DNA from: Rikenellaceae bacterium
Lineage (GTDB): Bacteria; Bacteroidota; Bacteroidia; Bacteroidales; Rikenellaceae
Length of the DNA stretch: 64,000 bases
Direction: 5' to 3'
Assembly (NCBI GenBank): GCA_015059805.1
Contig: SUZO01000006.1
Location: 29,930-93,929, forward strand
The position numbers and the translations under genes are program-made. The notes beneath the pieces were generated by a model. That model had not been told where the DNA came from. It searched no databases and worked only from the letters and a program-made list of their open reading frames with translations. Positions 16,461 through 25,311 of this stretch are shown piece after piece (positions within the stretch are counted from its first letter, which is position 1; every line of letters begins with the position of its first letter).

Positions 16461-18110
16461 TTATAACAACTCATCTGGCAGAGGGATACTTTTACCCGTC
16501 TCGCGCTGGCGAGGCATTGGAGAGTTCCAGCCACGCAACTTTGCAGATAACTCTACTGCAAGCTCCTTAACAATCTCTGGATGCGCAGCTGAAAGGTCAT
16601 TCTGCTCACCAATATCTGTCTTGAGATTGTAAAGCTCCAGCTTACCTGTGCGCATACGGTAGACAAGCTTCCAGTCACCCTTACGCACTGCACTCAAAAA
16701 GTCAATATCCACAAGGTCGTAAGGCTTCCACTGGTGCGGATAGTGGGAAATAAGCGCACGAGAAGGGTCTATGCCAGACACCGACTGCGGAACAACAAAG
16801 GCATTGGCAGACTTTTGGTCCGTAATCTGACCGCGTTTTGCCGCCTTTGCTGCAAGTTTTGAGCCTTTAGTGACAAGGTTTACAAGGCTCTGACCGTCAA
16901 CACTCTGCACTACATCGTAGTTCTTAACGCCTGCCATTTGCAGGATTGTTGGGAACAAATCCTCACAAATCACAGGGGTATTGATGCGAGTGGCAGGGGC
17001 AACCTTTCCATCCCACTTAACCATCAGCGGAACGCGAATACCTCCCTCATAGACAGAGCCCTTGCCATTTCTCAGTGGCAGGTTGTGCATAAAGCGCACA
17101 CCGCCCTTAGCCTTATTCTCGGCATTGCCGCCATTGTCGGTCATAAAGATGATAATAGTATCGTCTGCAACGCCTTTATCCTCAAGGAAGTCCAGCAAAT
17201 CTCCCAAACTCTTATCTACACCCTCAACCATAGATGCGTAGCGAGCCTGACCCTCATCCATACCTGCATCAAGATACTTCTGCACAAAGCGAGGGTCGCG
17301 CTGTATAGGTGTATGGGTAGCATAGTGGGCAAAGTAGAGGTAGAACGGCTGATTGTGCATTATCGGATAGTCAAGCGTCTTTATTGCCTCACGAGTAAGC
17401 GCCTCGGTAAGATGAATGCCCGTGCCGTAGTACTCGGTCATATTCTGCACAGCAAGGTAGTTCCACTTTTCTGGAGTATTGCCATAATTCTCCTCGCTCA
17501 AGTAGCTGCGCGGCATACCGGCAACATTGCCCGTAACATTGACAACATAACCCATATTATATGGGCTTGCACCAGGAGTGCCAGCACTTGCCCAGTGAGC
17601 CTTACCCACGTGAATAGTGTAGTAGCCCGCCTCCTTAAGAAGCTGTGGCAGAGGTGTAGCGTAGAGGGTATTCTCAACGCCCTCAGTTGGGCTCATACCG
17701 TTAATATTCCACTCTGGGCGAACAAAACGAGTAGTATTATCGTGGTTAGCACCACTCTGCATCATCGCCACAGCACCTCCCGTAGCATCAGACGGAGTGT
17801 CACGCATAGTAGAGGTCCAGTTTGTAATGCGCGAATGGGCAGCATTAACACCCGTAAGAAGCGATGTTCTTGTCGGCGTAGAGACTGGACAGGCATAGGC
17901 GTTTGTCAGCATAACACCCTGCGAAGCAAGGCGTTGCATATTGGGCGTGTTGTAGCGCATATTATTCGGATAGACCTGTTCGCCATAGGCTACAGAGCTA
18001 TCTACCCAACCCATATCATCCACAATAAAAAAGACAATATTAGGTCTATCAGCAGCAAAAGCCACCGTCGGCGCAAGCAACGAAAGACCCGTAAGATGTT
18101 TCAGTTTCAT
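16461..18110 (-). CDS. Serine-type sulfatase, exported
   Basis: 549 residues from MKLKHLTGLSLLAPTVAFAA, a signal peptide, so periplasmic or exported. Alkaline-phosphatase-fold sulfatase: metal Asp pair in IVDDMGW, active-site motif S77-T-P-T-R within ACPVSTPTRTSLLTG, later DNGGNAENK and YFAHYATHTPIQRD. The formylglycine precursor would be Ser77, which needs a radical-SAM maturase; none is in this window. Substrate unknown; no SusCD pair or glycosidase adjacent. 37 nt from the serC promoter, own promoter upstream. Confidence 0.88.
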   Translation of the reverse strand: MKLKHLTGLSLLAPTVAFAADRPNIVFFIVDDMGWVDSSVAYGEQVYPNNMRYNTPNMQRLASQGVMLTNAYACPVSTPTRTSLLTGVNAAHSRITNWTSTMRDTPSDATGGAVAMMQSGANHDNTTRFVRPEWNINGMSPTEGVENTLYATPLPQLLKEAGYYTIHVGKAHWASAGTPGASPYNMGYVVNVTGNVAGMPRSYLSEENYGNTPEKWNYLAVQNMTEYYGTGIHLTEALTREAIKTLDYPIMHNQPFYLYFAHYATHTPIQRDPRFVQKYLDAGMDEGQARYASMVEGVDKSLGDLLDFLEDKGVADDTIIIFMTDNGGNAENKAKGGVRFMHNLPLRNGKGSVYEGGIRVPLMVKWDGKVAPATRINTPVICEDLFPTILQMAGVKNYDVVQSVDGQSLVNLVTKGSKLAAKAAKRGQITDQKSANAFVVPQSVSGIDPSRALISHYPHQWKPYDLVDIDFLSAVRKGDWKLVYRMRTGKLELYNLKTDIGEQNDLSAAHPEIVKELAVELSAKLRGWNSPMPRQRETGKSIPLPDELL

Positions 18111-18131
18111 AGCTACACAACATTTGATATA

Positions 18132-18166
18132 CAAAAGTAATAAAAAAATCTCGCTATTGCAAGATT
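18132..18166 (-). promoter_or_regulatory. Promoter of the sulfatase with variant palindrome
   Basis: TACTTTTG at 18139-18132 (minus) and imperfect palindrome AATCTCGCTATTGCAAGATT at 18147-18166, a diverged copy of the module upstream of yicC and the TIR gene. Confidence 0.5.
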
Positions 18167-18255
18167 ATACATATTTTAATAACGCCATTCACTCCACTAA
18201 ACCACATCTTGATGTAGCAATAGGTAAAACTTATATTGTTATAAGAAAAAAGAAT

Positions 18256-18286
18256 TTTGATATTCCGTAAATAGTTTTTATCTTTG
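18256..18286 (+). promoter_or_regulatory. Promoter of rubrerythrin
   Basis: TTTG at 18256-18259, 19-nt spacer, TATCTTTG at 18279-18286: both elements of a Bacteroidota primary promoter; start codon 46 nt downstream. Confidence 0.75.
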
Positions 18287-18332
18287 CGGTAGAAAACAGA
18301 ACAGAATGTAAAACCTTAAAATAAGAATTATT

Positions 18333-18884
18333 ATGGCTAAGAAATTTCGTTGCACCGTATGTGGTTATATTCATGAGGGAAATGAGGCACCTGAGCGTTG
18401 CCCACTTTGCAAAGTTCCTGCAGATAAGTTTGTAGAGATTGAGGAGCAGAGCGGTAACCTTGAGTTTGTTACAGAGCACGTTCTCGGCGATGGTCTGGGT
18501 GCAGACCCTGAGCTTCTTGAGGGTCTTAAGAACCACTTTATGGGCGAGTGCACAGAGGTAGGTATGTACCTTGCTATGAGCCGTCAGGCAGACCGCGAGG
18601 GTTATCCAGAGATTGCAGAGGCATTCAAGCGCTACGCTTGGGAGGAGGCAGAGCACGCTGCAAAGATTGCCGAGCTACTGGGCGAGGTTGTTTGGGATAC
18701 AAAGACCAACCTCTTCAAGCGTATGAACGCTGAGAGTGGTGCTTGCGAGGATAAGTTCCGCCTTGCACGCCTTGCAAAGGAGCAGAACCTTGACGCTGTT
18801 CACGACACCGTTCACGAGATGGCAAAGGATGAGGCTCGCCACGGCAAGGGATTTGAGGGTCTTTATAACCGCTACTTCAAGTAG
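18333..18884 (+). CDS. Rubrerythrin (N-terminal rubredoxin, 'reverse' type)
   Basis: 183 residues. Rubredoxin-like iron site at the N-terminus ([10 protein letters not shown] at 7-16, then [11 protein letters not shown]), followed by a ferritin-like diiron domain with EAEHAAK and [12 protein letters not shown]. The domain order is reversed relative to classical rubrerythrin, as in the NADH-dependent peroxide reductases of anaerobes. Cytoplasmic peroxide detoxification. Single-gene unit with strong promoter, biased codons and a clean terminator. Confidence 0.93.
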   Translation: MAKKFRCTVCGYIHEGNEAPERCPLCKVPADKFVEIEEQSGNLEFVTEHVLGDGLGADPELLEGLKNHFMGECTEVGMYLAMSRQADREGYPEIAEAFKRYAWEEAEHAAKIAELLGEVVWDTKTNLFKRMNAESGACEDKFRLARLAKEQNLDAVHDTVHEMAKDEARHGKGFEGLYNRYFK

Positions 18885-18900
18885 TCAATAGTACTGAAAG

Positions 18901-18941
18901 AAAACGAGGGTGATTAAAGAATTATTCACCCTCGTTTTGTT
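18901..18941 (+). terminator. Terminator of rubrerythrin
   Basis: 13-bp stem AAAACGAGGGTGA/TCACCCTCGTTTT ending in a T run, 16 nt after the stop. Confidence 0.85.
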
Positions 18942-18944
18942 AAG

Positions 18945-19072
18945 AGGTTGAATAAAAAGAACTATTTTAAGGCTTACGAAGCCTGAAAAACCGCAGCATA
19001 CTAAACGTATGTGAGGATTTTGAAGGTGAGTGTAACGACAAAATAGACTTTTTATTCAGCCTCTATTTTACT
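18945..19072. repeat. Palindromic 3'-end element family B, copy B2
   Basis: Outer arms GAGGTTGAATAAAAAG and CTTTTTATTCAGCCTC pair; next inner arms ACTATTTT/AAAATAG; core at 18993-19015 (GCAGCATACT, AAACGTATGTGAG). Right end includes the stop codon of the DUF5106 gene. Confidence 0.75.
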
Positions 19073-19982
19073 GTTGATATTCAACAATCATCCTCTCAAT
19101 CTCTGGCACAGAGGTAGAGTCTTTGACAAGTACCTTTTTCTCTCTGTCTACCAGATACATAGCAGGTATTGCGCGGAGGTCGTAGAGACGGTCCTTCTCA
19201 AGTCGGCGACCCTTATCATACCCATTTATCCACTCCTTTGGCAGTGGATGCTCGCGCCAGAGGGTCAAATCCTCGTCGGGATAGATAGCAAGAATCTTCA
19301 ATCTACCATCTTTAAGCGCATCCGTAACAATTTGCGAGGCTACGAGTTGCTCCTGAATCTGGCGACACATTGGGCAGCCAGGATTATTTATATATATAAG
19401 TACAAAGTCCGCCTTAAGTGAATAGAGGTTTGAGGTACGACCAGAGGCTACGGTATAGCGGAAGTCGTTTGCCTTTTTCATTATTCTATTTTGCGAAGCA
19501 AGAGCAAGGTCGTACTGAGGCACCATCTTCTCGTACTGATCGTAAAAAGGTGCAGCAATCTGTGCCTCAAGCACTGGGATATATAGTTCGTCGCTACGCA
19601 GTGGCGAATTTGGGTCGTGGAAGAGTTTTTCGGACATTGTGGCGAAGTAGTCCAACATCTTACGCGACACAGAGGCTCGTTTCATCAGCCTTGCCACCGG
19701 CTCGCCGTTATATGGACCAACGTATGTGGCGATATACTCGGCATATACGCGCATCATCTCAACGCTATCCACTCGCTCAATAAATAGCGTATCGGTAAAG
19801 TCAAAGCGGTCCCAGTAGTGGTCTACCATATACTGAAACTGCGCCTGAGGTGTAGACTGCACAGGTGGCATAACACGCTTGAAGTGAACAGTTTGAGGCG
19901 TTGCGCTCTCTATCTTTTTAGATTTCTGTCCGCCACATCCCACAGCGATAAGGGCGAGCAGAAGAAGAGTAAAATTTCTCAT
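19068..19982 (-). CDS. DUF5106-type thioredoxin-like lipoprotein
   Basis: 304 residues. Lipoprotein signal MRNFTLLLLALIAVGCGG with lipobox Cys16. A helical DUF5106-like middle region is followed by a thioredoxin fold: VLIYINNPGCPMCRQIQEQL carries a CPMC redox motif near residue 203, and RAIPAMYLVDREKKV holds the cis-proline position. Probably an envelope thiol-disulfide protein. A terminator-like hairpin stands only 11 nt before its start codon. Confidence 0.82.
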   Translation of the reverse strand: MRNFTLLLLALIAVGCGGQKSKKIESATPQTVHFKRVMPPVQSTPQAQFQYMVDHYWDRFDFTDTLFIERVDSVEMMRVYAEYIATYVGPYNGEPVARLMKRASVSRKMLDYFATMSEKLFHDPNSPLRSDELYIPVLEAQIAAPFYDQYEKMVPQYDLALASQNRIMKKANDFRYTVASGRTSNLYSLKADFVLIYINNPGCPMCRQIQEQLVASQIVTDALKDGRLKILAIYPDEDLTLWREHPLPKEWINGYDKGRRLEKDRLYDLRAIPAMYLVDREKKVLVKDSTSVPEIERMIVEYQQ

Positions 19983-19992
19983 ATCTCAATAC

Positions 19993-20018
19993 AAAAAAGG
20001 GTGACCGATTTGTCACCC
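19993..20018 (-). terminator. Hairpin just upstream of the DUF5106 start
   Basis: On the minus strand GGGTGAC-AAATCG-GTCACCC followed by TTTTTT, a canonical terminator shape, ending 11 nt before the ATG at 19982. It may terminate the TPR gene transcript arriving from upstream, or act as an attenuator. Confidence 0.65.
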
Positions 20019-20030
20019 ATATTTATTTAA

Positions 20031-20155
20031 CTCAAGTTTGTATAACGAGAGAAATTTCAAGGCTTGCGCAGCGCGAAAAAGCGGAGTTTACTACTGGTAA
20101 ATGAGCATTTTAAGCGCAAGCGTAACGCAGAAATTACCTCGTTATGCAGTCTTGA
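20031..20155. repeat. Palindromic 3'-end element family B, copy B3
   Basis: Arms ATAACGAGAGAAATTTC and GAAATTACCTCGTTAT pair; inner GGCTTGCGC/GCGCAAGC; core replaced by GCGGAGTTTACTACTGGTAA at 20081, where TTTAC/GTAAA substitutes for CATAC/GTATG of other copies. Ends one base before the TPR stop codon. Confidence 0.7.
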
Positions 20156-21133
20156 CTACTTAAGGCTCTCAAGCGCAGCCTTAGCCGCCTCAACGCTACC
20201 ACCAGCAGTAACCTTCTGTAGGTAAGAGACAGCCTTATCCTTAAGAGCTGCATCCTTGTTACCACCAGCGTTGTACTTAGCATTGTATGCAGCACCGATG
20301 ATGAAGTAAACGTCGCTCTTCTCCTCCTCTACAGTCTGAGCAGCAGCAGCGTTCTCACCGAGCTCGATAACCTTGTCATACTCCTTCTTGTTGTTGTAAG
20401 CCTGAAGGCGAATCTTCTCTGCAAGAGCAGAAGTAGGGTCTGTAGCGAGCATTGAGTCAGCCATAGCGATAATACCATCCTGGTCGCCAGCCTGCTGGAG
20501 GCGAGCTACCTCGTTATTGGTATACATAGCCATCTTCTCCTTAGCCTCAGCGATAGCATCAGCATACTTTGTAGCGTTCATGCCGCAGATGTTAGTACAA
20601 ACATCCATACCCTTTTGATACTCACCGAGCTTGAAGTAGCTCTCAGCGAGGAAGAGTGCCATCTCAGTATTACGCTTGTTAGCAGCATAGCCCTTCTCAA
20701 ATACAGCTACTGCAGCAGCATAGTCACCAGCGTTGAATGCCTCACCGCCCTGTGCCTGATAAACCTTTGCAAGAATCTGATTTGACTTAACCTTTGCAGT
20801 GCTATCACCCCAAAGCTCAGCCTTCTCAGCAGCAGTAGAGAGGAACTTAATAGCCTCGTCGTACTTCTTTGCACCTGCAGCACGAAGACCAAGGCGCTGG
20901 TAGCAAGTAGGGATATACTTCTTTGAAGTAGCAACGCAGTTAAGAACATTGCTATCCTCTGAATCCATACCGCCCTTAACTACAGCCTCAAAGTTCTCAA
21001 GAGCCTTAGCCCAATCCTTAGCCTGAAGCGCAGCAGCAGCCTCATTGTACTTTGCAGTAATTTCACTTGCACTCTGAGCTGATACCATAGCAAAAGAGAA
21101 GAGTGCAACTGCCATCAAAACAATCTTTTTCAT
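20156..21133 (-). CDS. Exported tetratricopeptide-repeat protein
   Basis: 325 residues from MKKIVLMAVALFSFAMVSAQ, a signal peptide cut near Ala19; the frame open to 21187 covers the promoter and is rejected. Several TPR-type helices (KYNEAAAALQAKDWAKALEN, GEAFNAGDYAAAVAVFEKGY, ESYFKLGEYQKGMDV). Periplasmic scaffold of unknown partner. Strong codon bias suggests high expression. Confidence 0.85.
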   Translation of the reverse strand: MKKIVLMAVALFSFAMVSAQSASEITAKYNEAAAALQAKDWAKALENFEAVVKGGMDSEDSNVLNCVATSKKYIPTCYQRLGLRAAGAKKYDEAIKFLSTAAEKAELWGDSTAKVKSNQILAKVYQAQGGEAFNAGDYAAAVAVFEKGYAANKRNTEMALFLAESYFKLGEYQKGMDVCTNICGMNATKYADAIAEAKEKMAMYTNNEVARLQQAGDQDGIIAMADSMLATDPTSALAEKIRLQAYNNKKEYDKVIELGENAAAAQTVEEEKSDVYFIIGAAYNAKYNAGGNKDAALKDKAVSYLQKVTAGGSVEAAKAALESLK

Positions 21134-21184
21134 AGTTACGATCTGAAATTTATTAAGTTTTAGTAATTTTTTATCAACAAGCGA

Positions 21185-21192
21185 CAAAGGTA
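21185..21192 (-). promoter_or_regulatory. -7 box of the TPR gene
   Basis: TACCTTTG on the minus strand, starting 7 nt after the tadA stop; 52 nt of leader to the chosen start. Confidence 0.6.
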
Positions 21193-21198
21193 GTGCTT

Positions 21199-21645
21199 TT
21201 ACCTCAACTTTGCAAAAAAATCTGTCATAAGTTTCTCACACTCTGTCGCAAGTACGCCACCAGTAATCTCTGTACGGGGGTGCAACAGTCTATCTCCAAA
21301 GCGAGAGTAACCGCGCTTAGCATCTGCAGCACCATATACCACCCGACTAATCTGACTCCAGGCAATAGCTCCAGCGCACATAACACACGGCTCTACAGTG
21401 ACATAGAGGGTGCAATTCTGCAGATACTTACCACCTAAAGCCGAGGCTGCAGCCGTCAAAGCCTGCATCTCAGCATGAGCTGTAACATCCGTTAGAGTCT
21501 CTACCAAATTATGTCCGCGAGCAATCACCCTTCCACCCGCAACAATCACCGCTCCTATAGGTACTTCGTCACTATCAAACGCCTTTTGAGCCTCAATTAT
21601 TGCCAAACGCATATATTTTTCGTCAGTTTGGAGATTGTTATCCAT
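21199..21645 (-). CDS. tadA: tRNA adenosine(34) deaminase-like nucleoside deaminase
   Basis: Zinc deaminase that converts A34 to inosine in tRNA-Arg(ACG). 148 residues with HAEMQAL (zinc His and proton-shuttling Glu) and PCVMCAGAI (two zinc Cys), plus VPIGAVIV at the N-terminus. Guanine deaminase relatives share these motifs, but the PCVMCAGAIAWSQI context favours TadA. Divergent from aspS. Confidence 0.88.
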   Translation of the reverse strand: MDNNLQTDEKYMRLAIIEAQKAFDSDEVPIGAVIVAGGRVIARGHNLVETLTDVTAHAEMQALTAAASALGGKYLQNCTLYVTVEPCVMCAGAIAWSQISRVVYGAADAKRGYSRFGDRLLHPRTEITGGVLATECEKLMTDFFAKLR

Positions 21646-21653
21646 ATTTTTAC

Positions 21654-21684
21654 TATCTTTGTGAGTTAAAACACCGCAAATATA
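21654..21684. promoter_or_regulatory. Divergent promoters for tadA (minus) and aspS (plus)
   Basis: Plus: TATCTTTG at 21654-21661, 47 nt before aspS. Minus: TATATTTG at 21684-21677, 31 nt before tadA. The two boxes lie 15 nt apart. Confidence 0.65.
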
Positions 21685-21708
21685 GTAAAAACATAAATAG
21701 TTTCAAAG

Positions 21709-23463
21709 ATGTATAGAAGTCACACCTGCGGAGAGCTTAGATCCGCAAATATCAATCAGACCGTTACCCTTGCCGGTTGGGTACAGAAGGTGCGCAACCT
21801 TGGTGCTATGGCATTTATTGATCTGCGTGACCGCTACGGCATTACACAGATTGTCGTAGAGGAGGGTTCAAATAGTGAGACAAAGGAGGCTGCAGCGCGT
21901 CTGGGTCGTGAGTTTGTAATTCAGGTTACAGGTCGCGTAATTGAGCGTAGTAGCAAGAATCCGAAGATGGCAACAGGCGATATTGAGGTTGTTGCAGAGC
22001 AGATTACAATCCTTACTGAGGCCGTAACTCCTCCATTTACTATTGAGGAGAACTCTGACGGTGGCGATGACCTGAGAATGAAGTATCGCTACCTTGACCT
22101 CCGCCGTCCACCACTTCAGCGCAATATGATTCTGCGCCACAAGATGGCACAGGAGATTCGCCGCTTCCTTGACAGCGAGGGATTCCTTGAGATTGAGACT
22201 CCATATCTTATCAAGTCTACGCCAGAGGGTGCGCGTGACTTTATCGTGCCAAGCCGCATGAACCCTAACGAGTTCTACGCACTTCCACAGTCGCCACAGA
22301 CGCTCAAGCAGCTACTTATGGTTGCAGGTTATGACCGCTACTTCCAGATTGTTCGTTGCTTCCGCGATGAGGACCTTCGCGCTGACCGTCAGCCAGAGTT
22401 TACACAGATTGACTGCGAGATGGCATTCGTTGAGCAGGAGGATGTACTCTCAATCTTTGAGCGTTGGGCAAAGCATATGTTCAAGAGTGTGCTGGGTATT
22501 GAGTTTAACGAGCCATTGCGCCGTATGCCTTGGATTGAGGCTATGGAGAAATACGGTTCTGACAAGCCAGACCTTCGCTTCGGCATGGAGTTTGCTGACA
22601 TTACAGACCTTGCACACGGACATAACTTCTCTGTATTTGACGACCAGGAGTATGTAGTAGGTTTCGCCGCTACAGGTTGTGCAACATACACCCGCAAGCA
22701 GATTGATGCTCTGACTGAGTACGTTAAGCGTCCACAGGTAGGCGCTAAGGGTCTTGTGTGGATTCGCCTTGAGAATGGTGGCGGTATTAAGTCATCTGTA
22801 GATAAGTTCTTTGACGAGGCATCACTTCGTGCTATTGCCGAGCGTCTTGGAGCAAAGGAGGGTGACCTCTGTCTTATTATGTGTGGCAAGAAGTTCAAGG
22901 TGCTCACACAGCTCTGCGCACTGCGTCTTGAGGTTGGTCAGCAGCTTGGTCTGCGTGACCCTAAGAAGTTCGCTCCACTGTGGGTTGTTGACTTCCCAAT
23001 GTTTGAGTGGGATGAGGAGACTGAGCGCTTCTACGCTATGCACCACCCATTCACATCACCAAAGCCAGAGGATGTTGAGTATCTTGAGTCTGACCCTGGT
23101 CGTGTAAGAGCAAATGCCTACGACTTTGTCTGCAACGGCACTGAGCTTGGTGGCGGTAGTATCCGAATTCACGATGCGCAGCTGCAGCAGACAATCTTCA
23201 AGTGCTTAGGTTTCACTCCAGAGCAGGCAGAGGCTCAGTTTGGCTTCTTGATTAACGCATTTAAGTACGGCGCACCACCTCATGGAGGTCTTGCCTTCGG
23301 CTTTGACCGTCTCTGCTCACTCTTTGGTGGCTCAGAGTCTATCCGCGACTACATCGCATTCCCTAAGAACAACGCTGGTCGTGATGTAATGCTTGACGGT
23401 CCATCTCCAGTGGCGCAGGAGCAGCTTGATGAACTCTACCTCTCACTGGTAAAGCCAGAGTAG
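21709..23463 (+). CDS. aspS: Aspartyl-tRNA synthetase
   Basis: 584 residues, bacterial-type class II synthetase. N-terminal OB fold ([39 protein letters not shown]), motif 2 [18 protein letters not shown], bacterial GAD insertion, and motif 3 [15 protein letters not shown]. Length is normal. Whether it is AspRS or a non-discriminating form cannot be told here. Followed by a shared terminator. Confidence 0.97.
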   Translation: MYRSHTCGELRSANINQTVTLAGWVQKVRNLGAMAFIDLRDRYGITQIVVEEGSNSETKEAAARLGREFVIQVTGRVIERSSKNPKMATGDIEVVAEQITILTEAVTPPFTIEENSDGGDDLRMKYRYLDLRRPPLQRNMILRHKMAQEIRRFLDSEGFLEIETPYLIKSTPEGARDFIVPSRMNPNEFYALPQSPQTLKQLLMVAGYDRYFQIVRCFRDEDLRADRQPEFTQIDCEMAFVEQEDVLSIFERWAKHMFKSVLGIEFNEPLRRMPWIEAMEKYGSDKPDLRFGMEFADITDLAHGHNFSVFDDQEYVVGFAATGCATYTRKQIDALTEYVKRPQVGAKGLVWIRLENGGGIKSSVDKFFDEASLRAIAERLGAKEGDLCLIMCGKKFKVLTQLCALRLEVGQQLGLRDPKKFAPLWVVDFPMFEWDEETERFYAMHHPFTSPKPEDVEYLESDPGRVRANAYDFVCNGTELGGGSIRIHDAQLQQTIFKCLGFTPEQAEAQFGFLINAFKYGAPPHGGLAFGFDRLCSLFGGSESIRDYIAFPKNNAGRDVMLDGPSPVAQEQLDELYLSLVKPE

Positions 23464-23483
23464 TGGGCAACATAATAACAGAA

Positions 23484-23514
23484 AAAGAGTTGGCAGTCGC
23501 CAACTCTTTATTTT
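23484..23514. terminator. Bidirectional terminator between aspS and DUF2752 gene
   Basis: Perfect 11-bp stem AAAGAGTTGGC/GCCAACTCTTT with AGTC loop and flanking A and T runs; overlaps the stop codon of the minus-strand gene. Confidence 0.8.
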
Positions 23515-23807
23515 TGTCTCAACATACGCGCTGTACAATACAATTCACGCACCCAGAGCCACAGCAATAGCGGAAAGACGATAACTATCAAATGGTTATA
23601 CTCCCACGCGGCGGCAAAGTCAAGGTAGAGCACCGAGAAAAAGGCGCGCGTAATGCCACATCCCCAGCACTCAACACCAAAAAACCGCTTTATAAGGCAA
23701 ATACTCTCCCCACTGAAAATACCCTCCGTAGGGACAATGTAGAGCAATAGAGGAAGTAGAACAAGCAGCAGTAGTTTACAGATTACCCTTGATTGGGTTG
23801 CCATCAT
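23508..23807 (-). CDS. DUF2752 family small membrane protein
   Basis: 99 residues, two or three hydrophobic segments, with ECWGCGITRAFFSVLYLDF matching the DUF2752 C-x-x-CG-x-TRA motif. Function unknown. Its start overlaps the 3' end of the TM2 gene by 32 nt, so the two are cotranscribed and probably coupled. Confidence 0.8.
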   Translation of the reverse strand: MMATQSRVICKLLLLVLLPLLLYIVPTEGIFSGESICLIKRFFGVECWGCGITRAFFSVLYLDFAAAWEYNHLIVIVFPLLLWLWVRELYCTARMLRQK

Positions 23808-24087
23808 TGTCGGTAAAGTTACCCATAAGAATCATAATAAAGTCTATCAGCGCCCAAATACCGCAACCGCCACAAGTGAGCAACTGAGCTATACCCGTGC
23901 CAGTTTTACCGACATAGAAGCGATGCACACCTAATCCACCGAGGAAGAAGCAAAGGAGCAGAGTTATAAGCCATCTATTGCTCTCTGCATTAGTCTTCTG
24001 AGACATATTTGGCAGAGCAACACCACACTTTACACATACTACTGCATTGTCGTCTACCTGAGCACCACAATTTGGACAAAATTTCAT
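23776..24087 (-). CDS. Zinc-ribbon TM2 domain protein
   Basis: 103 residues from MKFCPNCGAQV at 24087 (24096 also possible). N-terminal zinc ribbon CPNCG...CVKCG, linker, then a TM2 domain with two membrane helices: FFLGGLGVHRFYVGKTGTG and LTCGGCGIWALIDFIMIL. Membrane protein of unknown role, frequently paired with DUF2752 proteins. Confidence 0.88.
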   Translation of the reverse strand: MKFCPNCGAQVDDNAVVCVKCGVALPNMSQKTNAESNRWLITLLLCFFLGGLGVHRFYVGKTGTGIAQLLTCGGCGIWALIDFIMILMGNFTDNDGNPIKGNL

Positions 24088-24118
24088 AACCTTCATTTTT
24101 TAGGATTAAACACTAACA

Positions 24119-24175
24119 CAAAGATACAATAATTTTTAGAAAAAATTCACTTTCACATATCTTTTATTATCTTTG
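24119..24175. promoter_or_regulatory. Divergent promoters of TM2 gene (minus) and FNT-like gene (plus)
   Basis: TATCTTTG at 24126-24119 on the minus strand, 31 nt before the TM2 start, and TATCTTTG at 24168-24175 on the plus strand, 20 nt before the transporter start. Confidence 0.65.
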
Positions 24176-24195
24176 CAAAACAAAAACAAAACGAG

Positions 24196-24795
24196 ATGAA
24201 GAACTTTACACTGATGTCTATATTTGCAGGTCTGCTGATTGGTACAGGCGGACTTGTATACCTTAGAGTTGGCGGCGTAGCAGGCGCAGTACTATTTGCC
24301 TTTGGATTGCTGTGCGTTGTAATGTGTGGTGCGCAACTCTTTACAGGTAAGTCCGGCTTTCTGCCATACAAAGATTTTCCGAAGCTGATAGCAATGATTG
24401 CCCTCAATGCTGTAGGATGTGCTGTGGCGGCATTTATTGCATCTTATTGCACCTCTGACACTCTTACGGCTAACCTGCAGAACATTATAGATGCTCGCCT
24501 TGCCGCCTCTTGGCACAAGGTGCTTATAACATCTATTGGCACTGGAATGATTATGACCCTTGCAGTCTACGGTGCGCGTCAAAAGCACTATCTGCCACTA
24601 CTCTTTGGCGTACCAGTCTTTATACTCTGTGGACTGCCCCACTGCGTTGCTGATGCATTTTACTATGCTGCGGCTCTATTCTACAACTGTTTTGAGTGGG
24701 AGCTACTTATAGCATGGCTATGGGCTATCGCTGGCAACTATATCGGCTGCAACCTACCACGCTGGTTTATGGGCGAGGCGTTTGACAAGGCGTAA
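24196..24795 (+). CDS. Short formate/nitrite transporter-like membrane protein
   Basis: 199 residues, about six hydrophobic segments, with AGLLIGTGGLVYLRVGG near the N-terminus and GAQLFTGKSGFLPYKDFPKL after the second helix, matching the FNT channel fold (the LFTG/NLFTG signature). It is shorter than classical FocA/NirC (about 270). The transported anion is not evident. Convergent with the phosphoesterase gene, stops 2 nt apart. Confidence 0.75.
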   Translation: MKNFTLMSIFAGLLIGTGGLVYLRVGGVAGAVLFAFGLLCVVMCGAQLFTGKSGFLPYKDFPKLIAMIALNAVGCAVAAFIASYCTSDTLTANLQNIIDARLAASWHKVLITSIGTGMIMTLAVYGARQKHYLPLLFGVPVFILCGLPHCVADAFYYAAALFYNCFEWELLIAWLWAIAGNYIGCNLPRWFMGEAFDKA

Positions 24796-24797
24796 TT

Positions 24798-25307
24798 CTA
24801 CCACGCACTCTTCTTGTCGCGCTCCCAATTACCAATCTCCATATCGCGGATATCGCTGCCGTCAATCGTAAAGCGAATAGCTGTGCGGACATTATGGAAT
24901 CCATAGCACCCTGCAGCACCTGGGTTGATGTGCAGCAGGTCGTAGACCTTATCGTATATAACCTTCAGAATATGTGAGTGTCCAGAGATAAAAATCTTTG
25001 GTTTAGCCGCTTGTATCTTCTGCAACGCCTTGGGGTGATAGTGGCGCGGATAGCCTCCGATATGGGTCATAAGGACCGTAACCTCCTCGCACTTGAAATA
25101 GGCAAACTCCTCGTAGTGGTAGCGCACCGAGGTGTTGTCTATATTTCCGTAGACAGCCCTCAGAGGCTTAAAGGCGGCAATAGCCTCAGCAGTCTCAACA
25201 TTGCCGATATCTCCCGCGTGCCAAATCTCGTCTACATCCTTAAGGAAATACTTTAGGCAGTCGTCAAAAGTGCCGTGAGTATCCGATATAACACCAATAC
25301 GTTTCAC
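24798..25307 (-). CDS. YfcE/MJ0936-type metallophosphoesterase
   Basis: 169 residues with the calcineurin-like motifs ISDTHG (6-11), HAGDIGN, VYGNID, MTHIGG and GHSH. Small cytosolic phosphodiesterase of unknown physiological substrate. Last gene of a rarA-esterase-phosphoesterase operon, 4 nt after the esterase gene. Confidence 0.9.
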   Translation of the reverse strand: MKRIGVISDTHGTFDDCLKYFLKDVDEIWHAGDIGNVETAEAIAAFKPLRAVYGNIDNTSVRYHYEEFAYFKCEEVTVLMTHIGGYPRHYHPKALQKIQAAKPKIFISGHSHILKVIYDKVYDLLHINPGAAGCYGFHNVRTAIRFTIDGSDIRDMEIGNWERDKKSAW

Positions 25308-25311
25308 CTTA

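Noticed and set aside
16938..18140. 400-codon plus-strand frame opposite the sulfatase gene
   Set aside because: Antisense shadow of a gene with intact catalytic motifs; the translation is rich in His, Ile and Arg and shows no domain.
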